A stretch of 64,000 bases of DNA from CAZABC01 sp964483405 (GTDB taxonomy: Bacteria > Chloroflexota > Limnocylindria > Limnocylindrales > CSP1-4), in NCBI GenBank assembly GCA_964483405.1, contig CAZABC010000013.1:1-64000 (forward strand). Reading direction: 5' to 3'. A program made the position numbers and the translations under genes. This document shows positions 8,674 through 16,731 of this stretch, one piece after another (position 1 is the first letter of the stretch; each line of letters begins with the position of its first letter). The notes below the pieces were generated by a model. That model worked only from the letters and a program-made list of their open reading frames with translations, made no database searches and had not been told where the DNA came from.

Positions 8674-9510
8674 TCAGCGGCCGCTCCCGGTCGCCGCGTC
8701 GCGGGCCGCCGCCGCGCGGGCCGCGGCCTCCCCGGCAGCGGCCCGGTCGACCGCGACGAGGGCCGCGCCGACGATCCCGGCCTCGTTCTTGAGCGCCGCC
8801 GGGATGACCTCGCATGGGACCGTCAGCTTCGAGAGGTACTGATCGGCGCGCTTGCTGACGCCGCCGCCGAGGATGATGACCTTCGGCGAGAAGAGCGCGT
8901 AGATCGCCCGGAGGTGCTCGTCGAGGTCCTCGGCCCAGGCCTTCCACGACAGCCCGCGGCGGGTCCGCGCGGCCGCCGCCGACCGGCGCTCCGCATCGCG
9001 CCCGCGGATCTCCATGTGGCCGAGCTCGGTGTTCGGCAGGAGGACGTCGTCGGTGTAGATCGCCGAGCCGACCCCGGTCCCGAGGGTGAGGACGATGGTC
9101 GTCCCGGTCCGTCCCCGCCCGGCGCCGAACCGCATCTCCGCGGCCCCGGCGGCGTCGGCGTCGTTCATCGCCCAGACCGGCCGCTTGAGCGCCTTCGCCA
9201 GCGCCGCATCGGCGTCGAAGTCGACCCAGCCCGGGTCGATGTTCGCCGCGCTCCTCGTCACTCCGTCGACGACGACCGAGGGCACCCCGACGCCGACCAC
9301 CGCCCCGGCGGCTGCGGGCGTCGCCTTGACGAGCCGGTTGACGATCCGGGCGACGACGGCGATGCACGAGCGCGGGGTCGCCGGCTGCGGGGTGAGGATC
9401 CGGATCCGCTCGCCGACGAGCTCGCCGGTCGTGACGTCGACGACGGCGCCCTTGATCGCGCTGCCGCCGATGTCGATGCCGATCGCGCAGCGGACCTGCT
9501 CGTCCTCCAT
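8674..9510 (-). CDS. ppgK: polyphosphate glucokinase (ROK family)
   Basis: Phosphorylates glucose with polyphosphate (usually also ATP) as donor. The 278-residue product has GIDIGGSAIKG (phosphate 1, residues 11-21), a DADAAG sugar-binding segment near 117, TLGTGVGSA (phosphate 2, near 142), the ELGHMEIRGRDAE segment typical of PpgK rather than ordinary ROK glucokinases, and GGGVSKRAD near 216. It lacks the zinc-binding cysteines of the general ROK family, as expected for PpgK. GGGAGGGG precedes the ATG. The product implies use of a polyphosphate store. Middle gene of a three-gene operon. Confidence 0.92.
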   Translation of the reverse strand: MEDEQVRCAIGIDIGGSAIKGAVVDVTTGELVGERIRILTPQPATPRSCIAVVARIVNRLVKATPAAAGAVVGVGVPSVVVDGVTRSAANIDPGWVDFDADAALAKALKRPVWAMNDADAAGAAEMRFGAGRGRTGTTIVLTLGTGVGSAIYTDDVLLPNTELGHMEIRGRDAERRSAAAARTRRGLSWKAWAEDLDEHLRAIYALFSPKVIILGGGVSKRADQYLSKLTVPCEVIPAALKNEAGIVGAALVAVDRAAAGEAAARAAAARDAATGSGR

Positions 9511-9528
9511 CGTCCCCTCCCGCCCCCG

Positions 9529-10296
9529 CTAGAAGTAGTTCACGGTGATGCCGCCGTCGATGACGAAGTTGGCGCCGTTCGTCCAGCGTGACTCGTCCGA
9601 GGCGAGGTAGATCGCGACGTCGACGATCTCCTCGGGCCGGCCGAAGCGGCCGCTCGGGTTGCGAGCGAGGCGGAGCTGCTTCGCCGCTTCGTCCTTGAGG
9701 AGCCAGTCCATGAGGAGCGGCGTCTCGATCGGGCCCGGGCTGATGGCGTTCGACCGGACGCCCTTCGGGGCGAACTGGACGGCGAGGCTGCGGGTCAGCG
9801 ACAGGACCGCACCCTTCGACGCGGTGTAGGCATCCTGCGGGACCGAGCAGCCGAGGATCGCGACGAAGCTCGCGACGTTGACGATCGAACCGCCGCCGCC
9901 CGCGATCATCGCCGGGATCGCGTACTTGCAGCCGAGGAAGACGCCGCGGACGTTGACGGCCATCACCTGGTCCCAGGTCGCGACGTCGGTGTCGACGACC
10001 GAGTGGTCCGCCTCGGGCATGATGCCGGCGTTGTTGTAGAGGACGTCGACCCGACCCCACGTCGCGAGGGCGTGGTCGATCATCGCCTTCGCATCGGCCT
10101 CGACCGAGACGTCGGCCCGCACGGCGGTCGCCCGCCCGCCCCGGCTCACGACGTCGTCCGCGGCAGCAACGGCCGACGCCTCGTCGTAGTCGGCGACGAC
10201 GACCCGGGCGCCCTGGGCGGCGAAGCGCTCAGCGGCGACGCGACCCATGCCGCTGCCGCCACCGGTGATGACGCAGACCTTGTCTTCGAGGCGCAT
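9529..10296 (-). CDS. short-chain dehydrogenase/reductase
   Basis: NAD(P)-dependent oxidoreductase of the classical SDR family, 255 residues. Seen: TGGGSGMG cofactor motif (11-18), an acidic D at 36 after the second strand (VVVADYD), which favours NAD(H), NNAG at 88-91, catalytic Ser143, Tyr157 and Lys161 (YTASK), and a C-terminal IDGG. The substrate cannot be told. It leads an operon with polyphosphate glucokinase 18 bases downstream; a TACGCT -10-like hexamer on the minus strand at 10338-10343 would give a leader of about 35 bases with GAGGACC as ribosome site. Confidence 0.88.
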   Translation of the reverse strand: MRLEDKVCVITGGGSGMGRVAAERFAAQGARVVVADYDEASAVAAADDVVSRGGRATAVRADVSVEADAKAMIDHALATWGRVDVLYNNAGIMPEADHSVVDTDVATWDQVMAVNVRGVFLGCKYAIPAMIAGGGGSIVNVASFVAILGCSVPQDAYTASKGAVLSLTRSLAVQFAPKGVRSNAISPGPIETPLLMDWLLKDEAAKQLRLARNPSGRFGRPEEIVDVAIYLASDESRWTNGANFVIDGGITVNYF

Positions 10297-10380
10297 GGCT
10301 CGGTCCTCGGGCTCCGTAGCGGACGACGATGCCGACTAGCGTAGCGGTGCGCCCCGGTCCGCGCGACCGCCCGGAGCCGC

Positions 10381-10386
10381 TACACT
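10381..10386 (+). promoter_or_regulatory. -10 element (TACACT) of ankyrin gene
   Basis: TACACT is followed after 25 bases by ATG 10412, with GAGGAG 5 bases before the start, so this gene has a short leader and a real Shine-Dalgarno site, unlike the leaderless set. Confidence 0.5.
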
Positions 10387-10411
10387 GCGGCCCCCGAGAT
10401 CCGAGGAGCCG

Positions 10412-11140
10412 ATGCCGGACCACGAGCCGACCCGTTCCGACGCCGAGCCGCGGCCCGCGGCCCCGCCCGAGACCGCCGCCGCGCTCTTCCGGGCCATCCG
10501 GACCGGCGACGTCGAGTCCGTCGACCGACTCCTGGCCGAGGACCCCGCGCTCGCCGCCGCGCGCGACGCCGACGGCCTCACCGCCGTCACCGTCGCCCGC
10601 TACTTCTCCTGGTCGAGGACCGCGGTCCTCGAGCGGGTCCTCGACGCGCGTGGCGACGACCTCGACGTCTTCGAGGCGGCCGCGACCGGCCGGACCGCTC
10701 GGCTGCGGACGCTGCTGAACGAAGACCTCGGGCTGGCCCGGGCGTGGTCGCCGGACGGGTTCACGCCGCTCCACCTGGCGGCGTTCTTCGGGGCCGAGGC
10801 GAACGTCGAGCTGCTCCTCGAGGCGGGCGCCGACCCGGAGGTCGAGTCGCGCAACGATCAGGCCGTCCATCCGCTCCACTCCGCGGTCGCCGGCCGCGAC
10901 TTCGCGATCGTCCGCTGGCTGGTCGAGGCCGGCGCGGACGTCGACGCGACCCAGGGCGATGGGTTCCGCCCGCTCCACGCGGCCGCCCAGAACGGGGACG
11001 AGGCGATCGTGACCCTCCTGCTCCAGGCTGGCGCCGACGCGTCGCTGCCGGTGGCGGACGGACGGATCCCCGCCGACTTCGCGCAGGCGGCCGGCCACGG
11101 TCGGCTGGCCGAGCGGCTCTTCCTCGCCTCGCGCGAGTAG
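10412..11140 (+). CDS. ankyrin-repeat protein
   Basis: Predicted protein-protein interaction scaffold, cytosolic (no signal peptide seen). The 242-residue product contains about five ankyrin units: an N-terminal degenerate unit near 25-60, then clear copies with the DGFTPLHLAAFFGAEANVELLLEAGAD pattern near 114-141, VHPLHSAVAGRDFAIVRWLVEAGAD near 150-175 and DGFRPLHAAAQNGDEAIVTLLLQAGAD near 182-209. No enzymatic domain is fused. Divergent from the SDR operon; partner unknown. Confidence 0.88.
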   Translation: MPDHEPTRSDAEPRPAAPPETAAALFRAIRTGDVESVDRLLAEDPALAAARDADGLTAVTVARYFSWSRTAVLERVLDARGDDLDVFEAAATGRTARLRTLLNEDLGLARAWSPDGFTPLHLAAFFGAEANVELLLEAGADPEVESRNDQAVHPLHSAVAGRDFAIVRWLVEAGADVDATQGDGFRPLHAAAQNGDEAIVTLLLQAGADASLPVADGRIPADFAQAAGHGRLAERLFLASRE

Positions 11141-11232
11141 CGGCGCCCGTGCCGACGGGTCGGCGCCGGACCGACCCGGGCACCGCGTGGGGCCGGCCGC
11201 CCCCGGCAGAGGGTCCCCGGCCCACCGGCTCG

Positions 11233-11811
11233 CTACTCGCCGCTGCCCTTGGCCTGGCGATCCATGAACCGTCCGTCGTCACGCTGGACGAGGCAGACGA
11301 TGTCGCGGGCCCCCGCTTCCCAGCCGGCGATGTCGGGGACGACGACGACCGCGCCGTAGCGCGACTCGCCGACGGGCCGCCCGACGTAGTCGCCGACGGC
11401 GGCCTCGCAGGCGGGCATCTCGCGCTCGACGAGCGCCGCCTCGCCCGGGTACGGCGTGCCGGGCGGACCGGGCAGGTCGCCGACGGCCGCGACCTCGTGG
11501 CTGTGCGAGAGGCCGCAGGCGGCGCGCTCGGCCCCCTGCGAGCGGAGGGTGTCGGCGACCTCCTTCGGGCTGCCGACGGGGCTCTCGGACACGATGTCGT
11601 CCGACGACGGGCTCCGGACGAAGATGCAGTCGTCGGTGCGGAGCCCCTCGAACGAGACCGTCTCGGGCGTCAGCGCCCGCATCGCCAGGAGCATGGCCAG
11701 CAGGATCACGGCGATGACCTGGGCCCGCCGGTTCCCGGCGAACCAGGTCCAGGCCTCGCGGATCCGCTCGAGGATCGAGGCGCGGCTGTACCGCTCCCGC
11801 TCACGGGTCAT
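11233..11811 (-). CDS. membrane-anchored protein with septum-formation-like domain
   Basis: The 192-residue product has a short cytoplasmic N-terminus, one membrane helix at about 31-47 and an outside domain with cysteines in DDCIFV, AACGLSHSHEVAAVGDLPG, ACEAAVGDYVG and IVCLVQ contexts. That cysteine spacing, including the C..SH..EV motif, resembles the septum-formation domain (Pfam Septum_form) found in actinobacterial surface proteins. The assignment is by pattern and moderate. The start MTRERERY at 11811 is chosen because upstream residues in the frame are the shadow of the glutamine-synthetase gene. It follows that gene by 25 bases and may be cotranscribed. Confidence 0.65.
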   Translation of the reverse strand: MTRERERYSRASILERIREAWTWFAGNRRAQVIAVILLAMLLAMRALTPETVSFEGLRTDDCIFVRSPSSDDIVSESPVGSPKEVADTLRSQGAERAACGLSHSHEVAAVGDLPGPPGTPYPGEAALVEREMPACEAAVGDYVGRPVGESRYGAVVVVPDIAGWEAGARDIVCLVQRDDGRFMDRQAKGSGE

Positions 11812-11836
11812 GCCGCTCCCGACCGATCGCGCACCG

Positions 11837-13225
11837 TCAGCCGCGCTCGAGGTATCGCTCGCGATCCCACGGATGGACCGCGGCATCGTAGGTGGCCTGC
11901 TCGACTCGGGCCGCGTTGAGGTAGTGGTCGACGACATCCTGACCGAAGATCTCGACCGCCGCCTCCGAGCGCTCGAGCTCGGCGATCGCCTCGTAGAGCG
12001 CCCGCGGCATCCGCTGGCAGCCCGTCGCGAGGTAGCCGTTGCCCTTGAACTCGGCCGGCGGCTCGATCTCGTGGCGGATCCCGTACAGCCCGGCGCCGAC
12101 CATCGCAGCGTACGTCAGGTAGGCGTTCATGTCGCCGCCGGGGAAGCGATCCTCGATGTGGAGGCCCTGGCCGTGTCCGACGACCCGGAAGCCGGTCGTC
12201 CGGTTGTCGCGACCCCAGACGACATTGACCGGCGCCCACGAGAGCGCCGCGAAGCGCTTGTACGAGTTGATGTTCGGGGCGATGAAGATGGCGAGCTCCC
12301 GCGACAGGGCCATCATCCCGCCGAGGAACCAGCGCATCGTCTCGGACATGTGGTACGGCGCGGTCGACTCGTCGTCGTGCATGAGCGAGCGCTTGCCGGC
12401 AGCGTCCCAGACGCTCATGTGGAGGTGGCCCGACGAGCCCGTCCAGCGGTGATCGGGCTTCGCCATGAAGGTGATCCCCCAGCCGTTGAGGTAGGCGATC
12501 TCCTTCGCCCCGTGCTTGAAGATCACGGTCCGGTCGGCCGACTCGAGGACCTCGTCGTACCGGATGTTCACCTCGTGCTGGCCGTTCGCGGCCTCGCCCT
12601 TGCTGAACTCGATGGGGATCCGGGCCTCGGTCATCTGGTTCCGGAGGAGCCGGTGGAGCGGCTCGGCCTTGGTCGCCTGGAGGAGGTGGTAGTCCTCGTT
12701 GTAGTAGCCGAACGGCTCGGGTAGGACCCAGCCGCTCCGCGCCTGGTCCTCCCAGCTCGTCCTGAGGACGTAGTACTCGAGCTCCGAGCCGGCCTTGACG
12801 ACGTAGCCGAGGTCGCGGGCCGCGGCGACCTGGCGCTTGAGGATGGTCCGCGGCGCGATCGGGATCTCCGCGCCGGTCTCCTCATCGACCGCGTCGGCGA
12901 GGACGAGCGCCGTCCCTTCGAGCCACGGCAGGACCCGGAGCGACTCCCAGATCGGGGCGGCGATCCAGTCGCCGTAGCCGGTCTCCCAGTTCATGAGCCG
13001 GAAGCCGTCGGGCGTGTTCATCTCCATGTCGGTGCCCAGCAGGTAGGTGCAGAAGTGGGCTCCGTGATCGATGACCCCGCTCAGGAAGGCCTGCGCCTGG
13101 ACGCGCTTGCCCATGAGCCGGCCCTGCATGTCGGTGATCGCGACGACCAGCGTGTCGATCCGGCCGTCGCGGACCATCGCCTCGAGCTGCTGCAGCATCG
13201 GCGGCTTCTTCCCGTGGTCGCTCAT
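11837..13225 (-). CDS. glutamine synthetase family protein (possible gamma-glutamylpolyamine synthetase)
   Basis: ATP-dependent ligase of the GlnA superfamily, 462 residues. Seen: the N-terminal beta-grasp part with TDMQGRLMGKR (30-40), the metal-binding SELEYYVL near 152, GQHEVN near 216, GSSGHLHMSVWD near 267, and RDNRTTGFRVVG near 342. The family splits into true glutamine synthetases and ligases for putrescine, other polyamines or aromatic amines (PuuA, GlnA3, FluG types); the lack of a GlnA-type adenylylation loop and the permease gene upstream favour the second group. It lies 121 bases downstream of the permease with a hairpin between. Confidence 0.85.
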   Translation of the reverse strand: MSDHGKKPPMLQQLEAMVRDGRIDTLVVAITDMQGRLMGKRVQAQAFLSGVIDHGAHFCTYLLGTDMEMNTPDGFRLMNWETGYGDWIAAPIWESLRVLPWLEGTALVLADAVDEETGAEIPIAPRTILKRQVAAARDLGYVVKAGSELEYYVLRTSWEDQARSGWVLPEPFGYYNEDYHLLQATKAEPLHRLLRNQMTEARIPIEFSKGEAANGQHEVNIRYDEVLESADRTVIFKHGAKEIAYLNGWGITFMAKPDHRWTGSSGHLHMSVWDAAGKRSLMHDDESTAPYHMSETMRWFLGGMMALSRELAIFIAPNINSYKRFAALSWAPVNVVWGRDNRTTGFRVVGHGQGLHIEDRFPGGDMNAYLTYAAMVGAGLYGIRHEIEPPAEFKGNGYLATGCQRMPRALYEAIAELERSEAAVEIFGQDVVDHYLNAARVEQATYDAAVHPWDRERYLERG

Positions 13226-13260
13226 CTGTCACCTCGTCGACGGCCCGATGGCCGGGGATG

Positions 13261-13294
13261 CCGAGGGCCGGCCGGTGGGACGGCCGACCCTCGG
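13261..13294. terminator. intergenic hairpin between permease and glutamine-synthetase-like gene
   Basis: CCGAGGG-CCGGCCG pairs with CGGCCG-A-CCCTCGG around a 6-base loop (13275-13280). There is no U-tract on the minus-strand transcript, so it could be a partial terminator, processing site or stability element between the two genes. Confidence 0.45.
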
Positions 13295-13346
13295 GTTCGC
13301 GCTGCGTGTCGGCCGCCGACGGCGGCCGCGCCGATCGGTCGATCGA

Positions 13347-15041
13347 CTAGCCGGCCACCTCGCGGGCGGCCTGCTCGAACTCGCGCTCGATCTCGGACAG
13401 CTCCTCCTCGCGGCCCATCGCGTGGGGTCCCAGGAAGCGGGACCGGCCCCAGGCGAAGTAGTACACGAGCAGGAACAGGACCGTCAGGAGCATGAACGGC
13501 CAGGAGATGTTGCCCGAGGTCGGCCAGCTGAAGAGGACCATCAGGACGACGACCCAGAACAGGGCGAAGACGGCGATCGGCTTCGAGACGCGCCCGAGGC
13601 TCCAGACGCGCTCCTTGAGCCAGGCGGTGGTCGTCAGGCCGAGGTAGATGCAGACGCCGTACGCGGCGTACAGGAAGATCGTCGAGATCGCGGTGACGAT
13701 GACGATCGCGGTGCCACCGCCGACGTAGCCCGCGGCGACCGTGAAGAGCCAGGCGACGACGACGATGCCGGTCAGGGCGTTCGCCGGCGTCCGGAAGCGA
13801 TGGCTGACCTTCTTGAGCCAGCCCGATGCCGGGACCCCGTCGTCGCGGGCGAAGGCGAAGAGCATCCGGCCGGCCGCCGCGACGGAGGACAGGCCGCAGA
13901 ACCACATCGCGATGGCGATGCCGGCCGCGAGCAGGTCGCCGAGCCCGATGCCGACGAGCCGGACGCTGTCGAGGTTGTACTTGAGGATGTCGATGACGGC
14001 GACGCCGCCACCGAAGTAGTACTGGCTGTAGACGGCGGGGTCGGCCCCCTCGAACGTCTCGGGGAACAGGCCCGACAGGTCCGGCAGGTGCGTCGTCAGG
14101 GCGAGCAGGAAGACGAAGCCGACGACCGCCGAGACGGCGACCGACAGGAAGACCCCCCACGCGCTCGACATCCGGGCGCCGATCGTCTCCTCGGCGACGT
14201 GCGCCGAGGCGTCGTAGCCGGTGTACGTCCAGTTCGCCTGGAGGAGCGAGAAGAAGAACGCCAGGACGAGCGGGTAGCTGATCGCGGGGCCGTAGTCGAG
14301 CTTGATGAAGCCGAGGTCGTTCTGCCAGCTCCCGGCCACGTCCTGCGGCTCGATCGCGAAGAGGGTCAGCCCGCTCGCGTCCGGCTGGCCGATCGCGAAG
14401 ACGAGGACGACGATCGCCGCGACGATGACGATGTGCCACCAGACGCTGACCTGGTTGAGCAGGGCGACGATGTTGATGCCGCCGATGTTCAGGGCCAGCT
14501 GGACGAGCATGATGATGCCCATCGTCACGAGCTGGCCGGTCAGGAGCGGGGTCTCGCCGATCGCGAGCAGGACCGTCGTGTTGTCGTAGGCGATCCCGGC
14601 CTGGGCGAGCAGCGGGGTGAAGATCGTCGCGTTCAGGAAGGCCGCCGCGGCGAAGTTGATGCCGGCGACGATCGCGAACTGGCCGATCAGGTTCAGCCAG
14701 GCCGTCCACCAGCCCCAGTTCTTGTTCTTCATCTTCGACGCCCAGTAGTAGAGGCCGCCGGCCGTCGGGTAGGCCGAGGCGATCTCCGCCATCGAGGCGG
14801 CGATGAGCAGGACGAAGACGGTGACGAGCGGCCAGCCGATCAGGACGGCGGCCGTCCCGGCCCAGGCGAGGCCGTAGTCGTACAGGATGACCGCGCCGGT
14901 CAGGATCGAGATGATCGAGAAGCTGATCGCGAAGTTGCTGAACCCGCCCATCGTGCGGAACAGCTCTTGCGCGTAGCCCAGCCGATGCAGGTCGCGGATG
15001 TCCTGCTGGATGAGCTCTTCCTTGGACCTTCCCTGGGTCAT
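13347..15041 (-). CDS. APC-superfamily amino acid/polyamine permease
   Basis: Proton-coupled importer in the cytoplasmic membrane. The 564-residue product has a 30-residue cytosolic lead, then about 12-13 hydrophobic helices; the first carries GGFSNFAISFSIIS, where the unwound part of TM1 binds the substrate amino group, and YPTAGGLYYW near 95-105 is characteristic of the GABA/choline-type (ACT/UGA4-like) branch. The ATG at 15041 is preceded by a strong GGGAGG ribosome site. Promoter and long leader are described separately. Pairing with the GS-like gene suggests import of an amine or amino acid that is then gamma-glutamylated. Confidence 0.88.
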   Translation of the reverse strand: MTQGRSKEELIQQDIRDLHRLGYAQELFRTMGGFSNFAISFSIISILTGAVILYDYGLAWAGTAAVLIGWPLVTVFVLLIAASMAEIASAYPTAGGLYYWASKMKNKNWGWWTAWLNLIGQFAIVAGINFAAAAFLNATIFTPLLAQAGIAYDNTTVLLAIGETPLLTGQLVTMGIIMLVQLALNIGGINIVALLNQVSVWWHIVIVAAIVVLVFAIGQPDASGLTLFAIEPQDVAGSWQNDLGFIKLDYGPAISYPLVLAFFFSLLQANWTYTGYDASAHVAEETIGARMSSAWGVFLSVAVSAVVGFVFLLALTTHLPDLSGLFPETFEGADPAVYSQYYFGGGVAVIDILKYNLDSVRLVGIGLGDLLAAGIAIAMWFCGLSSVAAAGRMLFAFARDDGVPASGWLKKVSHRFRTPANALTGIVVVAWLFTVAAGYVGGGTAIVIVTAISTIFLYAAYGVCIYLGLTTTAWLKERVWSLGRVSKPIAVFALFWVVVLMVLFSWPTSGNISWPFMLLTVLFLLVYYFAWGRSRFLGPHAMGREEELSEIEREFEQAAREVAG

Positions 15042-15256
15042 CGATACCTCCCTCAAGTCACGATGACGCGGGACCACCATCGGCCCCGGCGGCCGGGCCA
15101 GCGCCCGGCGGGTACGGTCGGACTCGGTCGATCGTCCGGGGTTTCCCTCGCCGCCCGGCCCTCCGCCCGGACGCGCGATCGCAGCAGCCTTCCTCCGATC
15201 GCTCCCTCGCTTCCCCCCGATCGACGACGGCCGCGTGGGCACGCGACCGGAACGTA
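15042..15256 (-). promoter_or_regulatory. long 5' leader of the permease operon, candidate regulatory RNA
   Basis: From the promoter at 15263-15291 the transcript would run about 215 bases before the ATG at 15041. The leader is G-rich with several potential stems and purine-rich loops (for example near 15150-15200) and ends with GGGAGG. I cannot match it to a known riboswitch by eye. Confidence 0.35.
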
Positions 15257-15262
15257 GGCGGG

Positions 15263-15291
15263 ACGATATGCCGCCACGCGCCGCGATGCAA
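15263..15291 (-). promoter_or_regulatory. sigma70-type promoter of the permease gene
   Basis: On the minus strand TTGCAT (15286-15291) and TATCGT (15263-15268) are separated by exactly 17 bases. This is one of the best -35/-10 pairs in the window. Confidence 0.55.
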
Positions 15292-15369
15292 TGCGCGAAT
15301 CAACGAGGGCGACGACGGGTCCGGTCCGGCTGCGCGGGCCGAGACAGGCCGGCTGCGCCGGTCGGCGGG

Positions 15370-16161
15370 TCAGTAGATGAACGTCGTCCCGGCGGGGAAC
15401 TCGAACGCGAAGGCCGACGGCGGGAGCGGCGCATCCGGCTGGAGGACGACCGCCTCCGCCACGCGGGTGACCGACCCGCCGAGCCGTTCGACGAGCCGGA
15501 CGACGACGCCGGTGGCCCGGTCGACGGCGATCTCGATCTCGTGGTCGGGTCGGTCGCCGGCGATGCCGGTCGTCCGCGGATGCGCCGAGACGAGGACGAT
15601 CGCCGTGCGGCCGGCGACCTCGGTCGTCCCGGTCACCGTGCAGCTGCCGGTCGCGAGGACGTTCTGGCAGTAGCCCGCGGGGTGGACGAACGTGTCGGGC
15701 AGCGTCTCGGCCGGGAGCGCCGTCAGGGGCCGGTAGGGCCGGGCGAAGCCGGGCAGGTCCGGGTCGTCGATGCCGACCGGTCGGGCCCGGACGGGCCGCC
15801 GGGTGCCGAGCCGGTGGTGGGCCGCGTAGGTCCGGACGGTCGTGCCGTCCGAGATCCAGACCTCGTGGTCGGCGGCCGCCGCGTCGTCGCGTGGCCGGCT
15901 CGTCGTCACCCGCGCCTCGCCCGGATGCCGGAGGAGCACTTCGATGACGGTCAGCCGCTCGCCGTCGACCACGCCGGTCCGATCCTCGATCCGCATCCGC
16001 AGCGCGCCGAAACGCATCTCTGCGTCGCGCATGAACGTGAACAGCGCCTCGACGCTCGGCAGGTCGGTCGCGGGCAGCGCCGGGACCTCCGGCCGCGACC
16101 GCTCTCCGTCCACGGGGACGGGAAGGTCGCCGGCGCGGTCCCAGAGGCGGGTGTCGGTCAT
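15370..16161 (-). CDS. LolA-like protein of unknown function
   Basis: The 263-residue product has no signal peptide in the chosen frame. Its middle part alternates strands in the order seen in LolA/LolB-like lipoprotein-binding folds (MRFGALRMRIEDRTGVV, EVLLRHPGEARVTT, EVWISDGTTVRTY), and it ends with FEFPAGTTFIY, typical of outer-membrane-lipoprotein-sorting family tails. It may be a cytosolic or membrane-peripheral relative. The fold call is by pattern only. ATG 16161 is chosen from TACCAT 9 bases upstream. Confidence 0.6.
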   Translation of the reverse strand: MTDTRLWDRAGDLPVPVDGERSRPEVPALPATDLPSVEALFTFMRDAEMRFGALRMRIEDRTGVVDGERLTVIEVLLRHPGEARVTTSRPRDDAAAADHEVWISDGTTVRTYAAHHRLGTRRPVRARPVGIDDPDLPGFARPYRPLTALPAETLPDTFVHPAGYCQNVLATGSCTVTGTTEVAGRTAIVLVSAHPRTTGIAGDRPDHEIEIAVDRATGVVVRLVERLGGSVTRVAEAVVLQPDAPLPPSAFAFEFPAGTTFIY

Positions 16162-16170
16162 CGTCGAGGG

Positions 16171-16176
16171 ATGGTA
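16171..16176 (-). promoter_or_regulatory. -10 element (TACCAT) of LolA-like gene
   Basis: TACCAT on the minus strand ends 9 bases before ATG 16161; predicted leaderless or nearly so. Confidence 0.5.
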
Positions 16177-16259
16177 GCAGGGGCGCCGACCGCCTCGTCG
16201 GCCGGCCGCCATCGCATCGACCATGACGATCGGCGACACGCGGCGTCGCGCCGCGTCGA

Positions 16260-16303
16260 GCCGGCCTCGCCGCGAGCCGGCCTCGCCGCGAGCCGGCCTC
16301 GCC
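16260..16303. repeat. 16-bp tandem repeat upstream of the LolA-like gene
   Basis: GAGCCGGCCTCGCCGC recurs about 2.7 times in tandem. Non-coding by context. Confidence 0.7.
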
Positions 16304-16399
16304 AGGACGTGCCGTGCCGGTCCCGATCCGCCGGCCGGAGCAGACACGAGGCGGCGGCACTCCGCGGCGGCGACGCTCAGCGAGCGACGCTGGGGCTCC

Positions 16400-16629
16400 C
16401 ACCAACTGGGCTGGTGGCGCCGCGCGACGCCGTCGCTCTCACCAGCTGGGTTAGTGCTCCAGTGGGACCGCCGGCGCGATACCAGCGTCACTGGTGCTGT
16501 GCGCAGACGGGCCGTCGCCGCGAGCGTGGATCCCGACCGGACGTCCGTCCAGCGGCGGCCCGCCCCGACGGAGTACCAGCTGAGGTGGTAGATCCGAACC
16601 GCCGCGACGGAGTACCAGCGGAGTTGGTG
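16400..16629. repeat. cluster of five 17-bp palindromes YACCA-N7-TRGTR
   Basis: Copies at 16400-16416, 16440-16456, 16480-16496, 16574-16590 and 16613-16629. Each has (C/T)ACCA and T(G/A)GT(A/G) arms, or close variants, around a 7-base centre; 16400 and 16574 are perfect at the arms. The first three start exactly 40 bases apart and the last two 39 apart, and the last two share CGACGGAG just before the palindrome. They fill the 570-bp gap between fumarase and the LolA-like gene. No gene is supported in this gap. Confidence 0.75.
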
Positions 16630-16731
16630 GAACCGGGCCGTCGAGTGGGCGGGGTCGCCGAACCCCCGCCGAGCCGCCGCCAGAGCCGCCGGGCCGCCGG
16701 GGCCCAAGCCGGCCGCCGAGGTCGGGTTCGG

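Noticed and set aside
5450..15041. A single polyamine-degradation operon (aldehyde dehydrogenase, GS-like ligase, permease)
   Set aside because: The aldehyde dehydrogenase is separated from the other two by about 5 kb and several unrelated operons; only a functional link is possible.
15042..15256. Known riboswitch class (guanidine, glycine, lysine, SAM) in the permease leader
   Set aside because: Checked for conserved core strings by eye and none matched; kept only as an unassigned structured leader.
13071..15257. A 728-codon plus-strand frame
   Set aside because: Antisense shadow of the APC permease and GS-like genes; the product is Asp/Arg-rich low complexity without motifs.
16400..16629. 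CRISPR array or tRNA fragments
   Set aside because: Repeats are only 17 bp, imperfect, with 22-23 bp spacers related to each other, and no cas genes are near. TACCAGCTGAG resembles the complement of a tRNA D-arm, but no other tRNA arm can be folded.
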